Assembly (NCBI GenBank): GCA_950295325.1
Contig: OX485803.1
Coordinates: 64,183,554-64,247,553, forward strand
DNA length: 64,000 nt
Direction of reading: 5' to 3'
Source of the DNA: Polytrichum commune
Lineage: Eukaryota; Streptophyta; Polytrichopsida; Polytrichales; Polytrichaceae
The notes beneath the pieces are model-generated. The model was not told where the DNA came from and did not search any database. It saw only the letters and a list, made by a program, of their open reading frames with translations. A program made the translations under genes and the position numbers. Positions 47,270 to 60,112 of this stretch are shown here, one piece after another. Numbering within the stretch: position 1 is the stretch's first letter; each line of letters starts with the position of its first letter.

Positions 47270-49470
47270 CCAAGAATTATTCTAAGGTCGCCATTCACAT
47301 CCTTTTCAACAATTTATAGTTTCACATACCGTCTCCACAATACATGCAAAGGCTTCATGTAGACATAAAGGTGTCAATTACGATGGTCACCCCCCATACA
47401 ATAGTGGAAAAACTTATAGTATCAACATTTGTTCATCATAAGGCAACATTTGTGGAAGGTCTAGCTATTACGTAGGGTGTTGATGACTTCGTGAGTTTCA
47501 TTGAGGTGACCTTGGTTGTAGTCAAAAAAATAAAGTCAAACCAAACAAGTTGTCTTGGTACAAAGTGTGGTGCATCGTGTGCAACCACTATTTTGTCTTG
47601 TGTCCATCAAAGAAAATATAATCACTTGTGTGGTAGATGAAGAAGTAATCATGTACGATAACCTCTTATATGTGTTTCCAGGGAACAAAATTGGGGGTTT
47701 AGCACGTGCCATTATAGTGAACTACTAGCATGCCCATTTGCCTAGGTTGTCTTTGTAATATCTTGTACTTGCAGTTGTTTTGATAGATGTTGGGTGTGGT
47801 ATCTATGGGGGTGCATTGATAGCTTATGGAAGCAATACATCAAGAAATCAGTGGCGTCTATAGTAGGGCATGCCTCCCATTAAAGATTTGTGCATGTGCC
47901 AACTTATGTTGAAGGATTATACCTCCAACACTATGGAGGTTCAAAATTTTGGCACACCCTAGGATGGGTTTGTGTTAAGTGCATCTAGTAGTGATGTTTC
48001 TAGAGTTTTGGTATTGCATGATCAAGATTGCATTCATAATTGAATTCTTCAAAGAATAAGTTGATTGTGTGCAGATTGTGGTTCCTCCGTTACATTATGA
48101 AGTGCATGTGCATGATCACTCAAGATGAGGCATGTGATTTCACTGCAAGTGGTAGTCTTGTATTATGGAGATTGCTAGTCAATGCTAATCATGGCGAAGT
48201 TTGAATATGTGTAAATTTGTTCAAGGATTTTGTAGAGGGAGATGTACTTAGAAATTGTGTAGTAACATGTTGTAGCAAGGGCAATGAGGAAGAGTCAATG
48301 GCAATTCTTTTTGTAGATGGAATTGTGTTTGTGAAAGCAGCAAATCCTTGAGATTTGAACCTAAAAGTCCTCGTTTTCAATTGTGGATGCAGTTGTGTTG
48401 AATTTTGTGGCTATGACTTGACATGTGGGGTTTGTGGCCACTTGAGACATTAGGATGCAAGGTTTTATTTGTTGTTAATTGTACATTCATCATAGTTTAT
48501 GGTTGCGCATGGAAAATCAATCAATGTTGTGGTCAAGTGTGGGTACTAAACACCAACATTAGACAACACTTGCCACAATTGCATCGTAAAATTTGGCACA
48601 AATTGGATGCACTTATGAGAGGCAATTTGTATGCAATCTTTAAATACTTACTTTTTTATGTGCATATGTGAAATAGTTGTACAAATGATGGAAATGACTT
48701 GAACCCTGACATAAGTTTGTTATGTTAGGTTGCACATATAGACCAAGCTTGTGGCTTCAATCAAGGACAATATACGTGGGGAGTTTTGTTGATGCTCATG
48801 AGTTGTAAGTGTTTAAACACACATGATGCAAGTAGATGCTCATCAAATGTTAATAGATGCTTGTCGGTCTCTTGACAATATACTTGTTCAACATTTGTGA
48901 ACAATATAGTTCTCTTTGTGAGATTAAATTTGACATGTCAATTAATTATATCCCTTGCTCAACAATGTCTTCACAAAGTGTCTTGTCAAAATAGTATGGA
49001 ATACTTAACAAGTGTCTTTGTGTGGTCATACTTGACACAGTCATCAGTTGTACCCCCGTGCTCAAAAATGTCTTCACAAGTAAGTGGTCACATTATTGTA
49101 AGTATGTATGTGTGGTCATATTGACATGCTCATCAATTGTAAGTAGATGCATGTAGATGCTCATTAGTGTGTTGACAAAAGCCTTCCAATGTACATGTCA
49201 TGGCTTAAAATGATGCATTTCTAGTGTTCAAAATTTAAATCCACATACCCAAAATAGGATTCACCCTAAAGCACATGGCCTAGGCAAAGATTAGTCGTTG
49301 TCTTTTATGAACAAACATCAAATCCCACATTGACAATTGATGCCAAAAAAGTAGGTAACAATAGGGTGCCTACAATTTAAATGAGGAGATGTAATGCCTT
49401 CACAAAATACCCATCAAACACACCTAGTGCCCAAATCATGAGGTTAGTGCCACCCTCCCTCCCACACGAG
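47270..49470. other. Intergenic DNA with degenerate tandem motif
   Basis: At about 48938 and 49042 the words TGCTCAACAATGTCTTCACA and TGCTCAAAAATGTCTTCACA recur about 104 bp apart, and AAGTAGATGC/ATAGATGC words recur between 48820 and 49160, suggesting an old tandem array. A 46-codon open stretch near 48210-48348 (VNLFKDFVEGDVLRNCVVTC) has no known relative. Confidence 0.4.
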
Positions 49471-49474
49471 AAAC

Positions 49475-49851
49475 AACACTAAACATGATTTTAGTGTCAT
49501 GTGGTATTTTATGTCATTATGGTAACTTTTTGGATGACACTCCTTTTGAATTAGTGAACAAATATCATCATGGATGATGGATGAGTTCATCCATTGGTCA
49601 AAACCCTATTTTCTTATGTCAGCAACTTGTGATGAAATGTTGTCAAGGATCATTGAAATTTGGATGAAAAAACACTTGGTAAGTGACAATAATTGCAACA
49701 CCGCAAATCTATAATAGCCCAAATTTTTTTGCAAGGAATGACACATAATGGTGGGTTAACATCTAGTGTTGGTGACACTACACCATAGTTTACAATTAGT
49801 ATTGAGCAAGACAAATGAAATCGGTGACACTAAATGTCAAATTTAGTGTCC
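49475..49851 (-). mobile_element. MITE with palindromic termini, ACACTAAAT family, copy 2 (inverted)
   Basis: Ends CAACACTAAACATGATTTTA and CACTAAATGTCAAATTTAGT are inverted relative to each other and individually near-palindromic. The interior corresponds, complemented, to the copy at 15252-15608 (shared ACACTTGGTAAGTGACA-type and CATCATGGATGATGGATGAG-type words). Confidence 0.65.
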
Positions 49852-52800
49852 TACACTCCTCATGTCATCGATGTCACTTGACCAAAAATCATACAAAAAA
49901 TCATAGAAGAAAGGTTGGTCCGACAATGAAGGGTAATGGTGCCTTTCATCTCTTGGCGATCCACAAGTGACATGTAAGGGTATCTTATTTAAGAATAAGT
50001 ACACGGGAATGAAGGGTAAGGAATATTCCCCACAATCCAATACCCCAAAACCCTAATGGATAGATGGTACCATTTGAAATCGAAAAGGGTACCGGCTCAT
50101 AGAGAATCTCATCACCTCTCAAATACCATGATGGGAGATGATGGATTAGAGATAGTGAGTTTTGTTGGGGGCTATGCATCGCTCCAAGACTTTTACATTT
50201 ATTTAAAGGGAATGGAATATTCGTATATATATCCCTCCTCTCGGTGGATGGTATCGCTAGAATCTTTTCAACTTTGGAAAAGATGTTGCTATTTCTTGGA
50301 TGAAAGTATATAAGGTGGATGAATACATACTTTTTATTGGCACTTTTCATCCTTCAAACAATTAAGTGGATGTAAGTAGCTTCTTGTCTCTTGAAAGATC
50401 GCATTATGTACTCTCCATAAAAAATGATATAGTACTTCTTGATTATAGGTACATATATACAACAATCATATTCTTTAATATTTGTATCCAAAGTTCAGTC
50501 TCACACTAGAAACAACCCTTCAACACTCTTAGATAGAAGATAAGTTTTAACCTAGTATGGAAAATTGCATATGGAAGCACGTCATCCAACATAATCATGT
50601 GCCATTTATTGGAAAATTTTCTTCAAGGTATATTATTCTGAACACTCATAATTTTCTTGAATGTAATTCAAGAATTCTCAAGTGAAACAAAATCCAACAT
50701 TTATGAAAAATGATGCAATGGTGCAGTGATCAAATGGATCGATAGATTTTATACTAAGAAACACAAAGTTCAAGTTGAGAAAAGCCAAATGAAAGCATGT
50801 GGATAAACCTATCAACCTTTTACCATCTTGTCAATGTATGCATCCAAAGTAACCTTAAATGTATGCTTGGAGATATTGCGTTGACTTTCAAATTCCAATC
50901 GCTTATGGCAATACAAACATGGGTTGGGATTGGTGAATGAATATCACATGTTAGTTGGATTAAAAACACGGACATTACTTATTTTCCTTTTTTTTCTTCC
51001 TTCCTTCCAATTATTATTAGTATTATTATTATTATAGTAGTAGTAGTAGTAGTAGTAGTCATCACCCCCATAAATTTTTGTGAATTTTTGTGTGTGCGAG
51101 ATATCTTGAGAGAGAGAGAGAGAGAGATCTTAAATGCGAATATTTAAGACTTTCTACATCACGGGCATGTACAACCTTACTTTCCACTATACCTTTCATG
51201 CCCACTTTCTCCAATGTGCCCTAACTAGGGGTGCATTTCTTTTTAATTTATTTCAAAATATGCATTGTTAAATGTATATTTAAATACTTGGCAAAATTTG
51301 AGGCATTTTTTATGTTTTCAATTATAAATTCACTACTACAATCAGTCCAAGTTAATAGGGCAAATATAGACAAACACAACTTCGTCAATTGTTCCATATT
51401 ACCATATAGTATTAGTATATTCAAACTCAATAGCAGTGTTGAAACCCTGAGCCATGCCACTCGAATTCACCAACATCGGAATATGGATTTCACATCGGGA
51501 GATGATCCATGCGTAGTCTTGGATCAATACTTGGGCAGAGAAGGGCTCGAAGAACTAATCTTGAAAGAGGGGAATGTTTCAGACAATGATTTGCCATAAA
51601 CGACCTCGCGGATTGATGTCGTCAATGATTTTCAATTAAAAAAACTTTCAAAAATGTTTTGAAATATTTTATAATGCCGCCTCCGACCTCTAGAATTAAA
51701 AATGCACCACTAGCCCTAACAATATGCTTTTGGGGCATCAAGCCCTACGAAGTTTGAATCATACCGGGTCCAACGTGGCATTGATCGGATGGGATGTGCA
51801 TGAGTGATGGTGTGATCAAAGGGTTCGATTTAATTGAAAATATGACAAGCTCTTTGAAGAAATCGTGATAGTTGAAGGCCGTCAATATTCACTAAGGGAG
51901 ATGATGTTAAATCCGCTATGGGAACCGTGGTTCTCCATCGACGGTTCTCTCCCATGAGATGGTTTTATGATCTATTCTAGAAGTAGATTTCATCACACCA
52001 ATACATGTCTCATTTGAATTCCGTGTGCAAAAGTTATAAGGGCTTAATGTTTTATTGGTAGATGGTCAAAACCCAACACGGGAGGATGTTGTTAAGGTGG
52101 TCGACGTTCTCATAATCGGTACAAACTTATTTTGTAAAATTTAGGGTGTTGGTCTAAGTATCATCATCCAAGAGAAATGAACATCAATGTAGTAACATCA
52201 ACGTAAAATGGGTATGTTTGACAACCAATCGGACGAGGGTCCGTCATCTAGCAACCAATCAATGGGGACCCGTGCTATTCAATACGATTGAGGGGGTATT
52301 TCTTACATTTTAGGGACGTCACTACCAACATATGAGTCCCAAGCAATCGTCCTTTGTTGACAAAAGAACAAGAATCCAATGACATAGGACAAGTTTCCAA
52401 TGACGCGGATCAATTGCTCATGGCGCATGTGCTTGTGGTGTGTGATGATACATGACTTTTTGAAGTCCCGACTATCGGCAACATTCTTATTCTTGTCCTT
52501 TGCAGCAACAAATCATATTTGAACAATTGTAATCGGTAAGATATGAGAGCCTCATGTGGTTAGACATATATTTGAGCGGTATAAGGTAAGGCTTGTAGTT
52601 ATAATGGACAAGCATGTTCTACAATAAGATTGAACTATGTGCCCAAAATAAAAACATCATCCTAAATTCAACACTTAACACATACAAGAGGGTCTATGTG
52701 ATTGTTCAGAGAAAAATGAGATTTTCATTTTGACCTATTATGGTTGTTGTATCTCAACCTCAAATCAAAAACTTGAATCGAAAGTATTTGTGCATTGTAC

Positions 52801-53270
52801 TCACAAACATGATGAGATAATCCCCAGTCCAGTTCAATGGCCAAAAGTGTATGTGGAGATGGAAGCGCATGCAACAGGGCCATATTACTCACCTTAGTTT
52901 GTCTCACAACCTAGGGTACGTTTACATTAGGGTATTGCTAAAAGAAACTTGGGGTCCAAATCACCCTTAAATGGATGTTATTTTTGGATTCTCGATTGGA
53001 CTTATAGATAGAAAACGAGAAAAGAACGTCAATGTCTATTACCTTGACATGCGATGTCCATTCACTGCCTCTTTCCCATGTCTGCGTGATCATTGGAGTG
53101 CAAGATTGGTTTCTTAAACAAGGAGGAGTATTTCCTTGAGTAGGTACCAATAAGATTTGGAAAGAAAGTGATGCCAACTTAGTGCTACTTCGTTTTTCTA
53201 GGATGTAGACCCTAGTATTGCCAATCCAATCATGGATACCATGTCATAAGTTTCCTCCCTTGGAATAAGA
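49852..53270. other. AT-rich intergenic DNA with short microsatellites
   Basis: (ATT)n/(TAG)n at about 51011-51058 and (GA)n at about 51110-51126. The open frames at 49985-50350 and 51231-51599 are long but unrecognised, and their composition is that of the surrounding DNA. Confidence 0.5.
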
Positions 53271-53276
53271 GACTTA

Positions 53277-53791
53277 GGGCTACTTTACACCTAGAGGCCG
53301 GGCCAATTCCCCTTGAGGCCAATTGCATGAAATTTCAGCCCCTTTTGGGTTGGAGGCCGGCCTCAACTACACATTATAATAAGATTATAATGGGTGCCAA
53401 TTTTCCCATATGTAAAGGCCTTAGGGCCAAGAAGCTAGGCCGATTCAATAAATTTAGGACAATCTAGCATAGAGCCGTTCATATTTCCACATAATCCATT
53501 GGATATAGTTCGCTGAAAAAACATATTTTGTTGAAGAAAGTTTATTCCATTGAAATTTGACATTGGCCCCAAGGCCAAGAATCAGCCTTCCATTTTGGGT
53601 ACACCCAATTCAATGAGCTCGGGCTGTGTCAGATCATGCATTTTTTGATTAAAAAAATCATACCACCAAATCGGCCCGGCCTCTAGGTGTAAAGGGGTTG
53701 GGGCCGATTTCAGCTTTTTGGCCAATCACAAGTGAAGATTTCAAGCCTCTTACACAACGAATTGGCCCGGCCTCTAGGTGTAAAGCGGCCC
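53277..53791. mobile_element. PIF/Harbinger-like MITE, CCTAGAGGCC family, copy 2, 515 bp
   Basis: Termini GGGCTACTTTACACCTAGAG and the complement of GCCTCTAGGTGTAAAGCGGC, flanked by TTA at 53274-53276 and 53792-53794. Nearly collinear with 31314-31822 and in the same orientation. Confidence 0.93.
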
Positions 53792-53794
53792 TTA

Positions 53795-54926
53795 GGTTCT
53801 TTGATTTTTTTTAAATAGTTGTATGTTAGTATCTTGTAATTAAGATCATATCACTTGACCCCCTTTGCCCCAAAACCAAGAAACTAGATGTATACATCCC
53901 TCCTTCTATAAATCAAACATACAACTAGGGTATATCAGTTCAAAACATAAAGTAAAAAATCCTTATTGTTCTTACAATTCTTGTCACAAATTAATCTTCA
54001 AAAGAAACTATGATATACTCCACAAACACTCCACAAATTCTCATCGAAGATCTTGACCCAACCCATGATTAGGGTGGTCGTCCCCGCAACACTTCCAACA
54101 CATTACATTTTCATTTGAAAAAAATTTAACCAACTTGAAAACGGGTACCCAACTTGCTATGAAGGTAGGAAAATTGAAAACGGCGAATGACAGCTACTAG
54201 TGTAGTAGACTAGGGGTAGAATGATTCTCGTGTGGATCCACAACGGTTAACTGCCATTGAGTTAACCGTTAACACCACTTGCAATTGCTTTTGGCTACCA
54301 TTGAGTCAACCGTTTTGTGTGCATTCGTATGCATAATAAGATGTTTTGATGCTCATATTAGGCAAACTCGAGTGTACAAATAGGGGGTTCGACTTACTTA
54401 CCTCTTTGGGAAAAGGTGTAACTAAATATTTACAAGAAATAAAATTACAAAACAACATGCATTCCTCGTCATCCCCTCTACTCCATCTTTGAAAAACAAC
54501 TGCACAAATTCCAAGCCACTCTTCCTAACTAAATCAACTTATATTCACCTCCGTTTCCTTGTATATCTACCTTAGGATGCCCATATATGCGACCCACGAG
54601 GTATACCCAAACATCCAAGGGGGCATAGCTAGTACCACGAATCCTCCCATGCCCAAGGAGTACGTGACTAATACGACTACGGGCACACTTCCAAGTACCG
54701 GCCCTTTTGGCAAAGCAAAATAGAGAGGGCCTATCTATCTATCCAATCACCACACCTAAAGCACACAAGGTCCAATTTCTCAAGCTAACTTTTGCATTGG
54801 ATGCTTCGTCGTAGATTTGCCAACGCACGCAACACGTGTTCCTCATCAATTGGTAGAGGTCGGAGAGCACGGGAACTTAACAAACTGAAGAACATCCGCA
54901 CACCTTCCTACACATGTTTATTAGGG
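53795..54926. other. Intergenic DNA
   Basis: No gene recognised. A short CATTGAGTTAACCGTTAA/CATTGAGTCAACCGTT duplication is at about 54255-54315. Confidence 0.5.
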
Positions 54927-54929
54927 TTG

Positions 54930-55440
54930 TGCCCTCTCCCCACTTGACATTAGCTGAGCCTAAAAGTGGGTTCTTAAAAATGAGCATTCACAACACCGAC
55001 ATTATCTAGTGCCGAGCCTAGTTGGCAAATGATGTGGCATGGCTTAAAAGTGGAGGTTTTAAGCTAAAACTACCGACCCTCCCATCGGTACCTAGACATG
55101 AGGCAAGAATGTAGGACCTCTAAAAGTGTTGCCTCCCGCTCTTGTGATTGGTTGCTTTTAGTCTTAGCTATGAGGGCACGAGGAGCTCCATTAACAAAAA
55201 CCGATGATAAGTATTAAGGCATTTGGGGATGGGACAAAAACTATCCAACATTCATTGGTTGGTAGAGAAAACAATGAGCATGTGTGAAAGCTACTTAACT
55301 AAAACCTACTTGAAAATCTCCGGAGCAAGTTCTTGTAGGTGCATTGAGATAGCCGGACGTGTCCACTATAACCGAGGGAGCTTTACCCGGGTTTTAGGGA
55401 AGTCTTTGGTTATTTGCTAATGTCAAGTGGGGAGGGGGCA
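54930..55440. mobile_element. MITE with TGCCCTCTCCCC ends, TTG flanks, 511 bp
   Basis: TGCCCTCTCCCCACTTGACA (54930-54949), continuing to ATTAGC, is matched inverted at 55416-55440. TTG lies at 54927-54929 and 55441-55443, a 3-bp duplication. No transposase. Size and 3-bp duplication recall the Harbinger-like elements, but the termini differ. Confidence 0.82.
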
Positions 55441-55617
55441 TTGTTGTTGTACTACTACTACTAGCTACTACTACTAACTGGGTCGGTGAGGGAGCCTTGG
55501 TTGACTAAGAGCTAAGTTACCATGAGCCCGTGGCAGGGCAGGGCTGATGCAAAAGAAAAAGAAAAAGTGAGGGAGAGGAGGAGGGAGCAGACAGCGCCGC
55601 TTGTCAGAGGCTGTTGC

Positions 55618-55651
55618 TTGTTTGTTTGTTTGTTTGTTTGTTTGTTTGTTT
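55618..55651. repeat. (TTTG)n microsatellite
   Basis: About eight TTTG units just ahead of the tandem array. Confidence 0.95.
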
Positions 55652-55792
55652 ACATTCTTTGAGTCACCTGGTCAGTCCACCGTCCACTCTCACCACCCGT
55701 GCCAAGTGGTGTGTGTGTGTCGATGATGGTTCACATCACAGCAAAGGAAGTGGCCTGGATATGGTGGCGACAAGACGCAAACCCTAACCTGT

Positions 55793-56970
55793 TTCGTAGC
55801 CTGCAATGTAGCAGCGATAGGGGCTATCTTGTAGCAGCAAATCATGAGCATCGCCCGCCACCTGTCGGGCCCCGGGTTAGATCACATCTTCACTCGGCTC
55901 GGCTCCGTCCTGTCCTTTCCATGTCTTCTGTATTGTCCGGTTTTCCTACCCGCACTTGCGTGGGAACTCTTCCCGTTGGGAACCAATGTGATCATACCCG
56001 GTCACTTCAAACCTTGACCTCTTTCGTAGCCTGCAATGTAGCAGCAATAGGGGCTATCTTGCAGCAACAAATCATGAGCATCGCCCGCCACCTGTCGGGC
56101 CCCGGGTTAGATCACATCTTCACTCGGCTCGGCTCCGTCCTGTCCTTTCCATGTCTTCTGTATTGTCCGGTTTTCCTACTCGCACTTGCGTGGGAACTCT
56201 TCCCGTTGGGAACCAATGTGACCATACACAATCACTTAAAATCTTGACCTCTTTCGTAGCCTGCAATGTAGCAGCAATAGGGGCTATCTTGTAGCAGCAA
56301 ATCATGAGCATCGCCCGCCATGTGTCGGGCCCCGGGTTAGATCACATCTTCATTGGCTCGGCTCCTTCACTGCCCAGTTTTCCTACCCGCACGTGCGTGG
56401 GAAGTCTTCTCGTTGGGAACCAATGTGACCATACCCGGTCACTTAAAACCTCGACCTCTTTCATAGCCTACAATGAAGCAACGATAGGGGCTATCTTGTA
56501 GCAACAAATCATGAGCATCGCCCGCCACCTGTTGGGCCCCGGGCTAGATCACATCTTCACTTGGCTCAGCTCCGTCCTACCCTTCCCATGCCTCCTTCAC
56601 TGCCCGGTTTCTCTACCCACACCTATGTGGGAACTTTTCCCGTTGGGAACCAACGTGACCATACCCGGTCACTTAAGCCGTAATATGGCCATGATATGGT
56701 GACGACGAGACAAAACCTTACCTCTTTCGTAGCCTGCAATATAGCAATGTTATGGGCTATCTTGTATCAGCACATCATGAGCATTGCCACCTGTTTGGGG
56801 CTAGATCACATCTTCATCTAGTTGGGCCCCAGGCTAGATCACATTTTCATTCGGTTGGCCCCCACCCCTCCCATGCCTCTTTCACCATCCGTTCTTCCTG
56901 CCCGCACATGCGTGGGAATTTTTTCCCATTGGGAACCAATGTGATAATACCCAGTCACTTACGCCACTAA
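55793..56970. repeat. GC-rich tandem array, ~230-bp unit, five units
   Basis: The anchor TTCGTAGCCTGCAATGTAGC recurs at 55793, 56023, 56253, 56460 (as TTCATAGCC) and 56726; spacings are 230, 230, 207 and 266. Each unit also has ATCATGAGCATCGCC, GGGCCCCGGGTTAGATCACA, and CCCGTTGGGAACCAATGTGA or variants. Units 1 and 2 are nearly identical; units 4 and 5 have drifted. A leader around GATATGGTGGCGACAAGACG precedes units 1 and 5 only. Open frames such as 55699-56247 come from this repetition and are not a gene. The minus strand of each unit resembles the 3' end of the open frame at 57233. Confidence 0.95.
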
Positions 56971-56990
56971 GCTCCTTTGGCATGTGAAGG

Positions 56991-57147
56991 ACATAACATT
57001 ATTCGGATCCATAACAGTCTTTTGTGGGATTGACAATATTCCATTGAATATTCCTGGATGTCACCCACGTCCGGTTTGAATGTGGGGGATATTTCATGGA
57101 ACACCGTCGGTCCCACGTAACAATGTTTTTGATTTGAACAATGTTAG
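56991..57147. mobile_element. Palindromic foldback element, copy 2, diverged
   Basis: ACATAACATTATTCGGATCC, TTTTGTGGGATTGACAATAT and, on the other arm, GGTCCCACGTAACAATG and GAACAATGTTAGG follow the order of the copy at 40309-40472. The arms still pair imperfectly. Confidence 0.75.
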
Positions 57148-57232
57148 GGAACCCCATCGATCAACTTGAGAATAGTGAAAGTGATGGCAACTCCAATTAC
57201 AAATACACATAACAATGTATTTGTAATTTTGA

Positions 57233-57586
57233 CGAGGCATTGTCATACTAGTTTCCAACGAGGAAGAGTTCCCACCTACGTCCAGGGAGAACCGGTGGTC
57301 AGTTACGGACGAACTGGTTGAGTTTGAGAAACAACCGGTTGCAGTTGGAGACTTCGGGAGGATCACCGATCATTTTAGAAGAATCTATGGAAGAATACAC
57401 CCCAAGTGGCTGAAAGGAAAACTGAAAGATGTCCGCATACAACCGACTGGATGTAGAATCACCTGGATCTCGACTGACTATGCCCAACAACGTGCGGGGC
57501 ACTGGTTCCCACACATGTGCGGGCAGGAAGACCAGGCAGTAAAAGAGGGCGTGGGACCGGGGCAGCCGAATGAAGATGTGATCTAG
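57233..57586 (+). CDS. 117-codon open frame of a dispersed, unidentified coding family (no ATG)
   Basis: The frame is open from the codon after the TGA at 57230-57232 to the TAG at 57584-57586. It has no usable Met start: the first Met is about 23 codons from the end. The text looks like real protein, for example WSVTDELVEFEKQPVAVGDF, then ITDHFRRIYGRIHPKWLKGK, then TGCRITWISTDYAQQ. No transmembrane segment or known motif is visible and I cannot name a family. Decayed relatives lie at 13015, 26015 and 26715, so it belongs to a repeat. Its last ~35 codons (GHWFPHMCGQED onward) correspond to the inverted unit of the tandem array at 55.8-57.0 kb. It may be an internal exon of a mobile-element gene, or a fragment open by chance. 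Antisense frames also exist, so the coding strand is inferred from protein-like composition only. Confidence 0.45.
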   Translation, partial: RGIVILVSNEEEFPPTSRENRWSVTDELVEFEKQPVAVGDFGRITDHFRRIYGRIHPKWLKGKLKDVRIQPTGCRITWISTDYAQQRAGHWFPHMCGQEDQAVKEGVGPGQPNEDVI

Positions 57587-60112
57587 CCCAGGGCACAGTA
57601 ACTTAGACGTTTGTAGGGTTTAGGGTTTCATGTGGGGATCCTTTAACATTGCGGGCCGGGGCTCCATGTGATTGCCAACAGGCCACCTGGGTCACTAACT
57701 GAGTCCTTGTTTCGGGGACACACTTAGCAGTAAACAAACCTGACTTATAGATGTGGCAGCGGGCGTGGTACTAGGTTTGGCCTACTACTTCCCTTACTGA
57801 ACTGCCCTAATTAAGTTAGGGCACACTCCCATGTTGAGACCGTTGTGGCAAAGGAAATTAGGCTTCGTCAATGTCGGTGAATATAAACCATCTCTAGCTA
57901 CAAGTCAGCCCTTATTGTTTGTCGTCTTTGGGAAGTAGTAGTAGTAGTCGTCGGTTGGCTACATGTTGAATTATGAAGCTTGAGATCGTTTTGGGGTCGA
58001 GGGTGGCTATGTTTAGATGAACGAAAGGGAGGATTTGATGATTGCACATAACCTATGTGCGAGTTTGGGTGACGACTTCTTATTATACTTTGGAAATGGT
58101 AAAGGATCAATGTTTGATAAGTGAACAATGGCCCCACATGTAAAAACAATAAGCAAATAAGTGGCCCATATTTATATTGACATATTAGATGTGACCACAC
58201 ACACCACAAAGTAAGGGGGGGGGGGGGAGTTGGCTAGATTGAACAAGCCCATGGGAATTAGCTACATACAAAAATTGCACTAGCCCCTTAAACCTCTAGA
58301 GGCTTCCAAGTTCAACTAGTTTGCAAATGTATGAGTGGATCAACATGCACATATCATACATTGCAAGCACTTGGCAACATCTTAGGCCACCAACCCTTTA
58401 GAACATCAATGTGCATCCAAACGAACCAATTTGCACAGATTTAAGATGATCCATGTTGAAACATCATACACTTGAAGTACCGAGTGCGTTTTTATTCCCA
58501 AAAAGATTCAACCGGCCCTCTTAAATGAGAGCTTACACTCAAAATGAACACGTTGTTTTAAAAGACCACCCATATAATAATACACACAAGTACAAATAAG
58601 TAGGGAGGGAAGTTGGCCTTTGCATTAACACAATTACATCCAAAGACGCAATTGTGGTTCCAAAATACTATGCTACTAGTAGGTATCAAAATCTTTTGCA
58701 CCCAAGATATATCACAACTACACAACCCCTAGGCACCCCCACCTCGCACCTCTCTAGCCTTGAATCCACACACAAAAAAAGACAAATTGGGAGCCAAGCA
58801 ATACACACACATAAATTTCACTACCATAAGCAAACCCCACACACCAACCATTCCAAATGGATCACACCAACACAACTCTTAACCCGGACACCATCCTTTA
58901 CGATAACAACCTACTACTCGTCACAAAGCTCATACAAAAATAAAACAACAAGGCATAAAATGAACAAATCACGCAACAAACAGAAACCCCAACAATCATG
59001 CAACAAATGAAACAAATGCCCCATACTTGACATTTCACACCTCACACTCCATACTCAAGAATGTAACCCAGACAAAGACATTGTTGCCACAATACAAATA
59101 CAACCCCCCCCCCCCCAAAAAAAAAAACAACCAAATACACAACATGGGAAGCTACCAAACTGCTATACCACCTGAAAGATAAACATGGCTACATAAAAGA
59201 TACTTGCTCTATAAACCCATCGAGAACCACACCCTCTCCCCAACTGTACGAGACTTTGCCACGGAAATTCTCCTCATAAAAATCGATACATCAAATTGTT
59301 AAGGTATAATTTAGCACTGTGTTTTAAGCCGTCAAAAACTAATTAGTTGGTCACAAATTGTCGAAAGGGCAAAGCATGTCAATTTACTAATTGACGTCAA
59401 ATTTGCGCCTACTGCAATAAATTGTTAGAACGTCCACTAGTTGGTTTATATTGTTTTATTTTTGAACAATATTCAATAGTAGTAATTATTTGGTGTTAGT
59501 AACTTAGTTGGTCAGAAAATGACTTGTAGGTCTAAATTTATTAAAATGGCATTGGGAGTCATTTGCTAGTTGACCATTTTTTATGACCTTAGTGTGCCAA
59601 CTGGTCATGAACTAGAAAGAGGGCATGAACGCATCAAGACAACTAGTTGCAGTGTTCTGACATGGTGGCAACCTACCAAGTTGACCCACCTAATGGGTAG
59701 TTGTTTTGAAGTATGTAAGGATTGTCCTAGAGCCTTTTGGCTCTCTTAGTACATGTATTTGAAAATAGCTTAGACTCTTAGAGAAGATGTGAACGCTTGT
59801 GAGTTTTAGATCTAGATGGGTGGTATCCTTGAAAGGTATGGCAGTCCATACATACCACAATCATGGAAAAAACAAGAAGTAAAGTGTTGAAAGAGGGATT
59901 AGAATAGTAGATTCATTATTGGTGTTCTCCTATCATTGCTCTTCTTGTAATCTAACATAATCCTTAGTGTTGACAATACGAAGGTGTTGAATGTGTTACT
60001 GAAAATGTGCATCGGACAACTTGTGATGTAGTACCAAGGAATGCATTAGAAAGTAGAAAGGGTGGTATGTGCGGACGTGAAGCTCATGGGAGGACATCCA
60101 AAGCTAGTTAAA
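57587..60112. other. Intergenic DNA
   Basis: A TAGGGTTTAGGGTTTC word (telomere-like, two units) is at about 57616. Contains G13 at 58215-58227, and C13 followed by A-rich sequence at 59104-59126. The region from about 58600 to 59130 is very CA-rich. No gene recognised. Confidence 0.5.

Noticed and set aside
48330-48370. Possible tRNA B box on the minus strand (GGTTCAAATCT)
   Set aside because: No A box at the right distance and no acceptor stem can be formed.
55699-56247. Longest open frame in the window, 182 codons, plus strand
   Set aside because: It consists of repeated tandem-array units, so the openness is a by-product of a 230-bp period and GC-rich composition.
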